DNA of 61,015 nucleotides from a virus: positions 1-61,015 of IMG/VR virus record IMGVR_UViG_3300033064_003747. One strand, given 5' to 3'. Each line of letters begins with the position of its first letter. Position 1 is the stretch's first letter. The translations under genes were made by a program, and so were the position numbers. Below are positions 23,768 to 31,488 of the stretch, piece after piece. Under the pieces are notes generated by a model. It did no database searches, was not told where the DNA came from, and was given only the letters and a program-made list of their open reading frames with translations.

Positions 23768-24298
23768 TTAGATTGTTTGCAGATTGTGTTTAATTTCCTT
23801 GATTGCTAAGTCTACTGTTTTTATTTTCCATCCCTTTGAACGTAGAAATTTCTTGATCAACTTTGTTGTAATCCTATGTTCTTTTTTGATTATCTCATAG
23901 AATTCAATGGGGCAGTTCAATACTAAATCTACTACCGAGGAGGCTTCTTCAGATAGATTACTGATCATCTCTGAAAGTTTTGCTGAATTCCTTGAGAAGT
24001 TTCCATTAGAAGGGGTGTTCACCAATGTTTCTATTGGTACTGTCATAAGAGGTGTTTTTCTACCAAGAATTCCCATGTTTGGGTACATCTTTTTGAAGTG
24101 AAGGCTCAAGACTCTATAGAGATATGTTGAGTATTCCCCTCTATCCAGATCACATTTTTGGTGGTCTTTCATGAAAATGTAGAAACATTCACTTATCGCT
24201 TCATCAAAGGGTCGTCCAGTCCGGATGTGATTATCCCATGCTATCCTGTACAGTAAGTTTTTGTGTTCAGAAAAGATCTCTTCAATTGATTTCTCCAT
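23768..24298 (-). CDS. Sigma factor-like protein (sigma-70 region 2 / region 4 layout)
   Basis: A 176-residue protein that looks like a minimal ECF-type sigma factor. The N-terminal half (HKNLLYRIAWDNHIRTGRPF, then ISECFYIFMKDHQKCD and YSTYLYRVLSLHFKKMY) follows the helices of region 2. The C-terminal part (RITTKLIKKFLRSKGWKIKT, VDLAIKEIKHNL) could be a diverged region 4 helix-turn-helix. It may redirect host RNA polymerase to phage promoters such as the TGTCAATAATA sites. The region 4 match is weak, so its function remains open. Confidence 0.5.
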   Translation of the reverse strand: MEKSIEEIFSEHKNLLYRIAWDNHIRTGRPFDEAISECFYIFMKDHQKCDLDRGEYSTYLYRVLSLHFKKMYPNMGILGRKTPLMTVPIETLVNTPSNGNFSRNSAKLSEMISNLSEEASSVVDLVLNCPIEFYEIIKKEHRITTKLIKKFLRSKGWKIKTVDLAIKEIKHNLQTI

Positions 24299-24321
24299 TT
24301 CAATTCCCCTTATTTTTAGCG

Positions 24322-24519
24322 TTAGAAGGTGATGTTTTCAGGATTGTCCTTGATATAGTCACTGACCAATTCTATTACCATTTCTCTGGCTGACTTGTCT
24401 TTCAACCTGCACAGAGCCATGAATTTGTTTTTCAGGGTCTTAGGAACTTTTCCCAACATCCATACGACAGTTTCTTCTTCTGTTGCTTCTGCTGCTTCTG
24501 TTGCTTTTGTTCTTTTCAT
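24322..24519 (-). CDS. Ribbon-helix-helix-like small protein
   Basis: A 65-residue protein starting MKRTKATEAAEATEE. The rest (VVWMLGKVPKTLKNKFMALC, then REMVIELVSDYIKDN) has the strand, helix, turn, helix pattern of CopG/Arc-type DNA-binding proteins, which act as dimeric repressors. It lies beside the sigma-like gene, suggesting a regulatory pair. The start follows AAAGGCG. Confidence 0.55.
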   Translation of the reverse strand: MKRTKATEAAEATEEETVVWMLGKVPKTLKNKFMALCRLKDKSAREMVIELVSDYIKDNPENITF

Positions 24520-24550
24520 TGTCTTTCGCCTTTCAATTTAGGTTAAGGTT

Positions 24551-24838
24551 TTATGCTTTCTTTTTCAATCCTAATTTAGTTGCAGGAAATACATGTAGTT
24601 CTAACGCATGTTGACCTCCTGTGAAATATCCACACCCACCAAGATAGGTTGATTCTGGTTTGTCGTGTAGCCCAAAGAGTTCCAAGAATCCTCCACGAGG
24701 TTCGTATTTTTCAATTCCAAGTTCAGTAGCTATTTTCTCAAACCCTTTCTTTGCTTCTTTTTTGCTGTTGTAAATGCCTTTAACTTCTGTTTGCTCACCG
24801 CATTCGATGCACCCTACGTCAACAATAATATAGGTCAT
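24551..24838 (-). CDS. Hypothetical small protein with an N-terminal Cys knuckle
   Basis: A 95-residue protein starting MTYIIVDVGCIECGEQTEVK, with CIEC near residue 10 and a Gly-rich C-terminal half (YLGGCGYFTGGQHALELHVF). The ATG at 24838 is preferred because AAAGGA precedes it; an upstream start would add six residues. It may bind a metal. No family recognised. Confidence 0.55.
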   Translation of the reverse strand: MTYIIVDVGCIECGEQTEVKGIYNSKKEAKKGFEKIATELGIEKYEPRGGFLELFGLHDKPESTYLGGCGYFTGGQHALELHVFPATKLGLKKKA

Positions 24839-24890
24839 CTTACTTTTTCCTTTCAATTTAGGTTATGGTTTTCAGTTATGCTTACAATAA

Positions 24891-24958
24891 GAGACACGAA
24901 GTGTGTGAAGGGCTGCTACAACATTGGAAGGGTTCACTTGGGTGGGACTTCGTGCCTC
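24891..24958 (-). ncRNA. Candidate structured RNA element before the SNF2 gene end
   Basis: In the 133-base gap between two genes GAGACACGAAGT (24891-24902) pairs with ACTTCGTGCCTC (24947-24958) over 12 positions with one mismatch; inside, GTGAA (24905-24909) pairs with TTCAC (24933-24937). The remaining loop is GC-richer than the surroundings. Read leftward it follows the SNF2 gene stop by about 14 bases. It may be a terminator, an RNA processing site or a small RNA. The strand is assumed from the neighbouring genes. Confidence 0.4.
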
Positions 24959-24971
24959 CACTTTGTAAACA

Positions 24972-26600
24972 CTACTTCAAGTAATCCTGCACCAAATCAT
25001 TCAGTACAGAGGACTCGCCAACATCCTTGCCATCAAGAACTTGGTCAAGGATTTTTTGTTTCTTGTTGAGTAGCATTATTATATTCTCCTCTATTGTTCC
25101 TTTTGTTGAGAGATACCATATATTTACGGCTTCACTCTTCTGTCCAATTCTATGTACTCGGTCTTCTGCCTGTGTGAGCTCTCCTGGAGTCCAAGGGAGC
25201 TCCAAGAAGGCTACATTGCTGGAAGCAGTCAGTGTTATTCCAACACCAGCAGCTTTGATGTTCCCTATGAACAATCTGACTTTGTCGTTGTTCTGAAAGT
25301 CTTCTACTACTTGTTGCCTTTTATTCATAGGTGTACTACCATCAAGGACTACACAGACGTCTTTGAACTCTTCTCGGAGTTCTTCTACAGCTATCCTGTG
25401 TACTGTGAATACAACTAACTTCTCTTCATTTCCAAGGAAGTCAGAGATCCACCTTTTCGCTTCTTTCATCTTACCTTTCAAAGCAAGTTGCTTCAACATT
25501 CCTATCTGTACCAGAGTTTCACTTCCTTTTGCTCTTTCTGCTTTCGCGCTGCCATATTTCTCTTTGACCCAAGCAATGAAGTCGTTCTCTGCCCTTTGGT
25601 ATTCTACTGCGTTTGTCATTTGAAGCGGTACTGATGCTCTTGTTTTGTTTGGAAGCTCAGTTAGAACATTCGCCTTCAGTCGTCTTATCATGATGTTCTT
25701 AGTGAGTATCTCATTGAGTTTTTTTGTATTTGAACTTCCAGTCATGTCCCAACCAAATCTGGTATGAACCAAGTTGCAATACTTCTTAGCGAATTGCCAT
25801 CTGTTAGGGAACAGGCTTGGCTTGATCAAGCTGATAGCATTGTAGATCTCAATAGGTCTATTTACTATCGGTGTGCCTGATAAGCACAGTACATGGGGAA
25901 TGTCCATAGCTATGTTCTTCGCTGCTTTGGTTCTTTTTGCCTTGTCGTTTTTGATGTAATGTACTTCATCAAAGATGATGGCTCTTGGTTCAACTCCAAC
26001 CATACTTGCCCGATGCTTTACTATGACATCGTAGTTAGTGATAACTATTTGATTCATAATAAATTCTTTACCACCATTGACAACAGAAACATTAGCATTA
26101 GTTGACATCCACTTTTTGACTTCCTTCTCCCAGTTCAATTTCAATGAAGCTGGGCAGATAATCAAAGCTGGTCTGATCTCTGGGTGAAGTTGCAACCAAG
26201 CAAGGACTTGAACAGTCTTACCAAGACCCATCTCATCAGCAAGCAAAACTCTTCCTTTAACAGCTTCTATGAACTCTACACCTTCTCTTTGAAAAGGGTA
26301 CAGAGTTCCCTTGAGCCCTTCGATTTCGCTGAGTTTTTTCTTTTTGATAGGTTTGAGCTGCTCTTCATACCACATTTTCAATTGGGGTCTCATCTTAAAG
26401 CCTAAGTCAATAAGTGTTTTTGTATTCTCAACACCTAACGGTACTGACCATCTCTTAGTTTCGCCATCATAGTCTCTACCATTAATTTCCTTAATTTTGC
26501 TAATCAGTTCAACATTGTAGTAGAACCGAATAAGGATTTGGTTCCCTATTTTGCCTATGATCTTTTCGTGGTCAGTCCTCGATCTTTCTTTAGTCTTCAT
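24972..26600 (-). CDS. SNF2-family helicase, HARP/SMARCAL1-like
   Basis: A 542-residue SF2 DNA translocase. The N-terminal segment (IRFYYNVELISKIKEINGRD, then KRWSVPL) resembles a HARP domain. Helicase motifs follow: LADEMGLGKTVQ (I), FDEVHYIKN (II), LCLSGTPIVNRP (III), VVFTVHRIAVEEL, and QAEDRVHRIGQKSE (VI). HARP-type enzymes rewind or remodel stalled forks; phage copies are common and may help replication or restart. The start follows AAGGAG. The core is complete, so it should be active. Confidence 0.87.
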   Translation of the reverse strand: MKTKERSRTDHEKIIGKIGNQILIRFYYNVELISKIKEINGRDYDGETKRWSVPLGVENTKTLIDLGFKMRPQLKMWYEEQLKPIKKKKLSEIEGLKGTLYPFQREGVEFIEAVKGRVLLADEMGLGKTVQVLAWLQLHPEIRPALIICPASLKLNWEKEVKKWMSTNANVSVVNGGKEFIMNQIVITNYDVIVKHRASMVGVEPRAIIFDEVHYIKNDKAKRTKAAKNIAMDIPHVLCLSGTPIVNRPIEIYNAISLIKPSLFPNRWQFAKKYCNLVHTRFGWDMTGSSNTKKLNEILTKNIMIRRLKANVLTELPNKTRASVPLQMTNAVEYQRAENDFIAWVKEKYGSAKAERAKGSETLVQIGMLKQLALKGKMKEAKRWISDFLGNEEKLVVFTVHRIAVEELREEFKDVCVVLDGSTPMNKRQQVVEDFQNNDKVRLFIGNIKAAGVGITLTASSNVAFLELPWTPGELTQAEDRVHRIGQKSEAVNIWYLSTKGTIEENIIMLLNKKQKILDQVLDGKDVGESSVLNDLVQDYLK

Positions 26601-26949
26601 CTTTGCTCCTTTTCCTGTAACGAGGATATCGTTTTTTCCTGACCATCAAGACCCAGTTTTTCACTTTTTCCTTTACTACTTTGAGTTTTTTTGATGTTGT
26701 TCTCTTTTTCAGTTCCATGTGTCCACTGTGTTTTGGAGTTTCCTTATACATCAGGGCTTCATATTGCTTTTTTCCATTTTCATCGAAAACAGGAGTGTCA
26801 GTCCAATAGAAACGATAACGCGCACCATGTCTCCTCTTATTATTTAATTCACAATAGAAAAGTTTCAGGTGTGGTCGAGGGGATGTTAGGATATCTTCCT
26901 CTCCAAAAGTACATATGGGAGCAATTTTCTTTTTCCTCCATCTTTTCAT
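26590..26949 (-). CDS. Hypothetical basic protein
   Basis: A 119-residue very basic protein (MKRWRKKKIAPICTFGEEDI at the start, KRYPRYRKRSKDED at the end) with a central segment rich in Tyr and Trp (RHGARYRFYWTDTPVFDENG). The ATG at 26949 follows GGAGG and is preferred over an upstream start that would read through the hairpin at 26997-27046. Possibly RNA- or DNA-binding; no family. Confidence 0.55.
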   Translation of the reverse strand: MKRWRKKKIAPICTFGEEDILTSPRPHLKLFYCELNNKRRHGARYRFYWTDTPVFDENGKKQYEALMYKETPKHSGHMELKKRTTSKKLKVVKEKVKNWVLMVRKKRYPRYRKRSKDED

Positions 26950-26996
26950 AATTGTTTTCCTCCATTTTAGGTTTCTGCAGATTAATACCAATAAGT

Positions 26997-27046
26997 GAAA
27001 GCATTTTATACCTATTACAATCATTATGCAAGTATAAAATGCTTTC
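26997..27046 (-). terminator. Hairpin downstream of a stop codon (14-bp stem)
   Basis: GAAAGCATTTTATA (26997-27010) pairs perfectly with TATAAAATGCTTTC (27033-27046). It ends 12 bases after the stop of 27059-27322. No T-run follows. The flank towards the next gene (AAGTG, AGATTAATA) is shared with the hairpin at 30761, while the stems differ. Confidence 0.6.
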
Positions 27047-27058
27047 CTTTTATGGATA

Positions 27059-27322
27059 TTAGTCTTTTTTCATCGTTGCTCCTTGTTTTCTGAGCTCTTC
27101 TATTGTCCAGCAGCCACTGAGCCGCACACCTCCGGGCATCCATATACCTTGTCGATCTCTTCCCTCAAGGGATACTAAACGATATGTTTCATCTTTGCGA
27201 CGAGGGAGGACTTTGTAGCGCATTCCTGATTTTGAAGTGATGATATCCCCCCTCTTTAGGATCTGTGGAAGAGGGTTGTTCCTCCTTTTCATTCTCTTCG
27301 CAGGTCTTTTAGTTCTTTTCAT
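27059..27322 (-). CDS. Hypothetical basic protein starting MKRT
   Basis: An 87-residue protein with a strongly basic N-terminus (MKRTKRPAKRMKRRNNPLPQ) and a beta-rich remainder (DIITSKSGMRYKVLPRRKD, YRLVSLEGRDRQGIW) that could be an SH3-like small barrel. The start follows AAGGAGG. Unknown function. Confidence 0.5.
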   Translation of the reverse strand: MKRTKRPAKRMKRRNNPLPQILKRGDIITSKSGMRYKVLPRRKDETYRLVSLEGRDRQGIWMPGGVRLSGCWTIEELRKQGATMKKD

Positions 27323-27334
27323 CTGAAGTCCTCC

Positions 27335-27628
27335 TTAATTACACTCTTTCAGTGGTCGGGGTGTCCAGTGCATGTCTCGCTCAATCGGTAATCCTAACGC
27401 TCCTCGGACTTTTTGTAGCTCGCTCAAGCTGAAGTAACCATATTCTCTCTCTAAACCTACAACGACACCAAAGAACATGTCTAAGCCGTCATATTCGCTG
27501 GCATACCAAGTCCACTGAGCATCTGGTGTGAAGAATTTCACCTGTGCAATAGCATTTTCGCCAAGATCCTCATTTACACCAAGCTCCGGTAGTTTGTGGA
27601 GGATTTCTTTTGTTAATAGTTTCATCAT
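27335..27628 (-). CDS. DUF2958 family protein
   Basis: A 97-residue protein matching the DUF2958 pattern: KLLTKEILHKLPELG, then VKFFTPDAQWTWYASEYDG, a DMFFGVV strand, YGYFSLSELQKVRGALGLPI and ERDMHW. The family is frequent in plasmids and phages, often beside anti-restriction genes; its biochemical role is not established. Start behind AAAGGAAAAG. Confidence 0.78.
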   Translation of the reverse strand: MMKLLTKEILHKLPELGVNEDLGENAIAQVKFFTPDAQWTWYASEYDGLDMFFGVVVGLEREYGYFSLSELQKVRGALGLPIERDMHWTPRPLKECN

Positions 27629-27663
27629 CTTTTCCTTTCTGTTAGGGTTTAATAGCTACAATC

Positions 27664-27689
27664 GAGTGCTCTATATTTCAAGAGCACTC
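27664..27689 (-). terminator. Hairpin downstream of a stop codon (GAGTGCTCT stem)
   Basis: GAGTGCTCT (27664-27672) pairs with AGAGCACTC (27681-27689) around the loop ATATTTCA, 7 bases after the stop of 27697-27909. The hairpin at 28817-28844 has the same loop and closing pairs but a different outer stem with complementary changes on both sides. Confidence 0.6.
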
Positions 27690-27696
27690 TCAGTAG

Positions 27697-27909
27697 CTAC
27701 CCAAAGCAGAAGAATAACGTCTTGAGGACTTCCATGTCCTCAATGTTACTGACTTCTCTGCGTTTAAGTTCAGCTTCTTTCATGTAGTTGACCGCTACAG
27801 TTAAGGCTTGTCCTATTATATAACTTCCTCTCGCTGAGTTAAGCAGTTGTTTTGCATACTCTGTTTTCTGCTTATCTGTCATTTCATTCCAGTTGTGTGG
27901 TTTTGCCAT
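27697..27909 (-). CDS. Conserved small phage protein
   Basis: A 70-residue helical protein (NWNEMTDKQKTEYAKQLLNS, then ARGSYIIGQALTVAVNYM and SNIEDMEVLKT). I recognise this pattern from small proteins found in many phages, but no function is known to me. The start follows AAAGGATAG; a hairpin follows the stop. Confidence 0.6.
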   Translation of the reverse strand: MAKPHNWNEMTDKQKTEYAKQLLNSARGSYIIGQALTVAVNYMKEAELKRREVSNIEDMEVLKTLFFCFG

Positions 27910-27935
27910 CGTACTATCCTTTCTTTTTGGTTCAG

Positions 27936-28109
27936 TTATTCATATGCAAAAAGTTTGTCCCAATCTTCATCCTCTTTGACAATCCCTTCAAGGTGAATCC
28001 TTTCCATATCGTCAATGATTGTTTGAATAGGGCGGTAATACTTCTTCTTCAAGTCTTTCATTGCACCGATGCACTGTTCAAACTCATTCAGATCAATTAG
28101 TATTTGCAT
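27936..28109 (-). CDS. Hypothetical small protein
   Basis: A 57-residue helical, acidic protein (MQILIDLNEFEQCIGAMKDL, ending EDEDWDKLFAYE). The ATG at 28109 follows AAAGGGAAAG and is preferred over a start 45 bases upstream. The WDKEL/WDKLF-type acidic segment also occurs in the product of 28292-28561 (EDEDWDKELMV), which might reflect a shared short motif. Confidence 0.5.
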   Translation of the reverse strand: MQILIDLNEFEQCIGAMKDLKKKYYRPIQTIIDDMERIHLEGIVKEDEDWDKLFAYE

Positions 28110-28129
28110 TCTCTTTCCCTTTCTGTTTT

Positions 28130-28291
28130 TCAGGAACCTTTCAAAATATTCCACAGACGCCTTGCTATTCTTTTCTTCTGTGACACTTTTTCTGGAATAT
28201 CGTCAATAGGTATTCCCTCCTTTTTTGCAAGAGCTTTCAATTCGCTTACTTTCATTTTCCAACGCAATGTTTCCCATGTTAATTTGTCCAT
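28130..28291 (-). CDS. Short basic protein with a SAP-like helix pair
   Basis: A 53-residue protein with a strong AAGGAGG ribosome site, starting immediately after the stop of the gene above. The segment KVSELKALAKKEGIPID resembles the first helix and turn of SAP/HeH DNA-binding domains; the C-terminus is basic (KKRIARRLWNILKG). Short but well supported by SD and packing. Confidence 0.6.
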   Translation of the reverse strand: MDKLTWETLRWKMKVSELKALAKKEGIPIDDIPEKVSQKKRIARRLWNILKGS

Positions 28292-28561
28292 CTACTTTGC
28301 CTCCTTCTCCTTTGCTTTTTCTCTTATGAGCTCCTCCAATAGTTGACTTACTGTCTGGTCATTCGGTCCTACTACCATCAGTTCTTTGTCCCAATCTTCG
28401 TCTTCATAACGAGCATAGAAAGCAACTTCTCTCGTTTTCAGAACTTCAGCAGATAGTAACATACCTTCTGAAAGTTCATAGACCTCATCATTCATTTCAC
28501 AGTACACAGTTTTCTTTCTACCCTTTGGACGAAGATACTGATCTACTCTTCTCTTTTTCAT
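28292..28561 (-). CDS. Hypothetical protein
   Basis: An 89-residue protein with a basic start (MKKRRVDQYLRPKGRKKTVY) and an acidic end. Contains the segment ARYEDEDWDKELMVVGPND. It overlaps the upstream zinc-site gene by ATGA and follows AAGGGAAA. Function unknown. Confidence 0.5.
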   Translation of the reverse strand: MKKRRVDQYLRPKGRKKTVYCEMNDEVYELSEGMLLSAEVLKTREVAFYARYEDEDWDKELMVVGPNDQTVSQLLEELIREKAKEKEAK

Positions 28562-28773
28562 TTTATTTTCCCTTCTTTCATCTGTTTTCTGTAGAAATCA
28601 TTCATTTTGCCAAGCATCACGCCCCAATGAGCTCGGCAAAGTGTAACAAGTTCTTCTTTCTCATCTAATCCAGCAAGAACAAAATTGATTTTCTTGCCTT
28701 TGTAATCTGAGTCAAGGTACATGTTGTCTGCAAGGTTTCTTTCATCTCCACAGATTAAGCATTTCTTGTTCAT
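28558..28773 (-). CDS. Small protein with a Cys/His metal site
   Basis: A 71-residue protein with CLICG at residues 5-9 and a later CRAH pair (VTLCRAHWGVMLG), a likely zinc site of HNH-like or zinc-finger type, though no HNH catalytic core can be made out. Start behind GGAGGA. Function unknown. Confidence 0.52.
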   Translation of the reverse strand: MNKKCLICGDERNLADNMYLDSDYKGKKINFVLAGLDEKEELVTLCRAHWGVMLGKMNDFYRKQMKEGKIK

Positions 28774-28816
28774 TGTATTCCTCCATTAGTTTTAATTGTT
28801 TCTTCAATCAACTATG

Positions 28817-28844
28817 ACTATGCTCTATATTTCAAGAGCATAGT
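28817..28844 (-). terminator. Hairpin downstream of a stop codon (ACTATGCTCT stem)
   Basis: ACTATGCTC (28817-28825) pairs with GAGCATAGT (28836-28844); one more pair closes the loop ATATTTCA, identical to the loop at 27664-27689. It lies 10 bases beyond the stop of 28855-29196. Stem changes relative to the 27.67 kb copy are matched on both strands. Confidence 0.6.
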
Positions 28845-28854
28845 GTATAGGTGA

Positions 28855-29196
28855 TCAAGCGACTGCAAGTCTACATCTTGTTCGCCACTCAAGAGCACTC
28901 TCGTTTATTGTTGGGGATAGTTTGTCAAGAACTCGTAACGGACAGTCATAGTAGAACGGATGCATAGTCTCATCCATTGCTTTATAGCCGAAATTACATC
29001 TACCATTTGGTTGCCGTTTGGTCAGACACACTACCGCTGTTGTCATGCCTTCTCTTTCTCCTTGATTGATTTTCACCGCTGCGTAAAAGATCTCATCTAC
29101 AACGGCGGATTCAACGATGGTGACGTCTGGAAACTCCTTCTCGAAGAAATCTTTCAACTTCTCTCCGGAAGGTCTGTGAGAAAAATCCCATCCCAT
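28855..29196 (-). CDS. Hypothetical protein starting MGWDFSHRP
   Basis: A 113-residue protein. The N-terminus MGWDFSHRPSGEKLKDFFEK resembles small phage and plasmid proteins beginning MGW with a conserved His, but I cannot attach a family number with certainty. The ATG at 29196 follows AAAGGAAC; upstream starts would overlap the next gene extensively. A beta-rich middle (FYAAVKINQGEREGMTTAVV) follows. Confidence 0.55.
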   Translation of the reverse strand: MGWDFSHRPSGEKLKDFFEKEFPDVTIVESAVVDEIFYAAVKINQGEREGMTTAVVCLTKRQPNGRCNFGYKAMDETMHPFYYDCPLRVLDKLSPTINESALEWRTRCRLAVA

Positions 29197-29224
29197 TGTT
29201 TTGTTCCTTTCTGTTTTGTTAGGG

Positions 29225-30139
29225 TTAAACCTTCTCTTCTGATTTTGGGTGGCATTTGTCATAGTACCCATCTTCGTCAGCTTCAAACAGTTCTCTCTGC
29301 TTGTACCACTCATCTTGCCAGATGGGATGATGCAGCTCTCTTAGTTGGAAGCCTTCTCTGAAACTAACTCTTGCATCTTCTCTGAATTCTCTCTTACAAT
29401 CTTCTGTTAGTTTTTTGAAAAGTGGAAGATTCAGATACTCCGCTCCAAACTCTCTTGGGTCAAATAGTCCCGGCACTTCCACCCTGAATTGAGTTTCTGG
29501 ATGACAGATACACTTTTCTCCATAGAATTCAACTACTTTGGTTTCAGCAGGAACTCCTTTCAGCATCTCGTGTATCGTGTCTAACTCATAGCACTTGTAA
29601 GCATCATTCTCATCGCTGTAATACTCTCCACAATACGGACAAGTGTGATTGCTGTAGCAATCTTCACAGTAGATAGTTTCGTTTGCTATCACTATTCCAC
29701 CTTGTCCTCTTGGATCAGCACCTATAGGCTCCTCTGTTCTTTCATCACAGTCTGCACACCTTGCGAAAAGTTCCATATCGAGTTCGGGTCTGTGTCCGGA
29801 AGGATGTTTGATAAAATAGGTGAAGTTGTTTCCATTTAGGATGTTCACTATCCCAACGACAATACTGGCGTGATAAGTTTTCTGCCATTCCTCTACTTGT
29901 TTTTCATCTGTGAGATCAACGAGATCACAGTTGGGATCCCATCCTGTGTCGTAATACCCTGTCCCATCCAGTGCGTTTTTCGCCTTCTCTTCAGTGTCCG
30001 CTCCACCTTTCCCTGATGAGTAGATGTCGTACCACATCCCGTTCTTGTCCCAGACACACATATTCCATTCATATATGCATCCGTCGTAGCCACCTCCTTC
30101 ATACATCAGGAGTTTGCTCTTCAGTTCGGCGGTTTCCAT
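29225..30139 (-). CDS. Hypothetical protein with zinc-ribbon segments
   Basis: A 304-residue protein. A central region holds several Cys pairs (FARCADCDERTEEP, YCEDCYSNHTCPYCGEYY, then EKCICHPE), probably one or two zinc ribbons. The N-terminal part is acidic and rich in Gly and Tyr (MYEGGGYDGCIYEWNMCVWD). The C-terminal part is helical and charged. Start behind AAGGAGG. No family recognised. Confidence 0.6.
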   Translation of the reverse strand: METAELKSKLLMYEGGGYDGCIYEWNMCVWDKNGMWYDIYSSGKGGADTEEKAKNALDGTGYYDTGWDPNCDLVDLTDEKQVEEWQKTYHASIVVGIVNILNGNNFTYFIKHPSGHRPELDMELFARCADCDERTEEPIGADPRGQGGIVIANETIYCEDCYSNHTCPYCGEYYSDENDAYKCYELDTIHEMLKGVPAETKVVEFYGEKCICHPETQFRVEVPGLFDPREFGAEYLNLPLFKKLTEDCKREFREDARVSFREGFQLRELHHPIWQDEWYKQRELFEADEDGYYDKCHPKSEEKV

Positions 30140-30254
30140 TGTCTTTCCTCCTTATAAGGTTTTTAATGGTTTCCCTGATTTTTTTCTTATGCTTCTTTTG
30201 TTTTCGCTGTATCCTCTTATCCTTTTTGAGATAGGATTTCCAATTTGAACTCAT
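30099..30254 (-). CDS. Short highly basic protein
   Basis: A 51-residue protein, about 40 % Lys and Arg (SYLKKDKRIQRKQKKHKKKI), with an AAAGGATA ribosome site. It overlaps the start of the zinc-ribbon gene by 41 bases in another frame, and that gene's ribosome site is inside it. Could bind nucleic acid. The SD and the lack of any other content in the gap support it; coding is still unproven. Confidence 0.5.
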   Translation of the reverse strand: MSSNWKSYLKKDKRIQRKQKKHKKKIRETIKNLIRRKDNGNRRTEEQTPDV

Positions 30255-30283
30255 GGCTATATCCTTTCTACTGGATTGTAGGA

Positions 30284-30703
30284 TTAACAGAGACCATCCA
30301 GTGTCAGTTTTTTAGGATCGAAGTCAGTAACGCTTCCATGATAAATGGTTTCGTTTTTGTAGACATCATGTACACCAATTCCAACTGAATCAGCCATAGG
30401 ATATATGGTGTATATCCATTCTGCGCCACAATCTCTTGTTCCTGCTGGATGGAGATAGACACTTCCGATGCCATCTTTGAAGTGAGCAATCAGTTGAGCA
30501 GCGAGACATTCCATTCCGTTCGCTGCCTTGCCACTTTCTGTGTTGAAACCGTTTACGATTTTGAATCCTTCTAAGAAGGACTTCAATTCACTGCCAAGAC
30601 CTTCAGGATAACCATCCATCTGTCTGTACATGACAACGATGTCCTTGAACTTATCTTCTTCGGTGTCGTGATACGTGATGACTGTTAGGCTTCTTGTACC
30701 CAT
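30284..30703 (-). CDS. Conserved phage protein, MGTRSLT family
   Basis: A 139-residue protein with MGTRSLTVITY at the start, then VVMYRQMDGYPEGLGSELKS, NGMECLAAQLIAHFKDG and EWIYTIYPM. I recognise this as a widespread phage and bacterial small-protein pattern with no assigned role. The start follows AAAGGAAC and the gene forms its own unit between two hairpins. Confidence 0.65.
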   Translation of the reverse strand: MGTRSLTVITYHDTEEDKFKDIVVMYRQMDGYPEGLGSELKSFLEGFKIVNGFNTESGKAANGMECLAAQLIAHFKDGIGSVYLHPAGTRDCGAEWIYTIYPMADSVGIGVHDVYKNETIYHGSVTDFDPKKLTLDGLC

Positions 30704-30739
30704 TGTTCTGTTCCTTTCTTTAGATTTTTAGTTGCTATC

Positions 30740-30786
30740 TGTAGATTAATATCTACAAGTGGAAGCATCCATCTCAGAATGCTTCC
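30740..30786 (-). terminator. Two adjacent hairpins downstream of a stop codon
   Basis: GGAAGCAT (30761-30768) pairs with ATGCTTCC (30779-30786), 12 bases beyond the stop of 30799-31035. Directly next to it TGTAGAT/ATCTACA (30740-30746 and 30751-30757) form a second stem with loop TAAT. The AGATTAATA and AAGTG words are shared with the flank of the 27.0 kb hairpin, but the main stem is different. Confidence 0.55.
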
Positions 30787-30798
30787 TGTTTGTAAATG

Positions 30799-31035
30799 TT
30801 AGTCTCCTTTGATCTCGCTGGTCGCCGCCTCAAGCATCTCTGCTAAGGCTTTCGCCTGTTCAATGGCGATGTTCCCATGCTTTGTTACAAGACGATAGAT
30901 TCCAGTAGGCAATCTATTCTGCTCATAACAAGTTTGAAGTAGATTGGCACATCCAGCCATCGTCTGTTTGATGTGGCTTGCCATACTTGCTCCAATCTCA
31001 ACTGCCAGCTTCACTTTTTCTGGGACGGTCTCCAT
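30799..31035 (-). CDS. Hypothetical small helical protein
   Basis: A 78-residue helical protein (METVPEKVKLAVEIGASMAS; AIEQAKALAEMLEAATSEIK). The ATG at 31035 follows AAAGGACAGGA, and the reading frame upstream of it overlaps the zinc-finger gene, so this start is preferred. Function unknown. Confidence 0.52.
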   Translation of the reverse strand: METVPEKVKLAVEIGASMASHIKQTMAGCANLLQTCYEQNRLPTGIYRLVTKHGNIAIEQAKALAEMLEAATSEIKGD

Positions 31036-31190
31036 TGTCCTGTCCTTTCGTGTTTGCGTTGGTCTTTTCGGCATTCCATACAAATGCCACTCAAGCGCAT
31101 CCACTGTAACAAGTCCATCCTCTTGTTGCACCTTCTACAATCCTTCCCATAGAGAACTTCATCACTCTTGTACATCCTTAGAACGAACAT
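31011..31190 (-). CDS. Small four-Cys zinc-finger protein
   Basis: A 59-residue protein with two Cys pairs, CRRC and CMEC (KDCRRCNKRMD, SGICMECRKDQ), spaced as a zinc ribbon. The ATG at 31190 has AAGGAG at ideal distance. Its end overlaps the next gene by 25 bases. Possible nucleic-acid binding. Confidence 0.58.
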   Translation of the reverse strand: MFVLRMYKSDEVLYGKDCRRCNKRMDLLQWMRLSGICMECRKDQRKHERTGQWRPSQKK

Positions 31191-31200
31191 CACTTCTCCT

Positions 31201-31488
31201 TCAATAGATATAGTGAGCTATTTGGTATCGGCTTTGACACTTGGAAATCTTAACCAGAACACCACTGAAAAAGGTCTCATTGTGATAGCCATCCCAGTCT
31301 TGGAATTTTTCATCACTACCAAATTTTGGCATTCTCATGAATTCATCGAGAGCGTAGACCCAGCCTCTATATCTCATGAAGTTGTGGAAGTCTGGGTCTT
31401 CCATCCAATCGAACTCTTCCTTCTCTTTATCGGTGAGATCATGCCAGTAGAGGAAGTCTCGCCAGTGGTGATTTGTGTAGATTTTCAC
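31201..31488 (-). CDS. Conserved small protein with WHDLTDKEKEEF motif
   Basis: A 95-residue protein with WHDLTDKEKEEFDW, then RYRGWVYALDEFMRM, WDGY and FFSGVLVKI. Similar short sequences occur in phage early regions, but I know no function. It is coupled by ATGA to 31485-31955. Confidence 0.55.
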   Translation of the reverse strand: MKIYTNHHWRDFLYWHDLTDKEKEEFDWMEDPDFHNFMRYRGWVYALDEFMRMPKFGSDEKFQDWDGYHNETFFSGVLVKISKCQSRYQIAHYIY

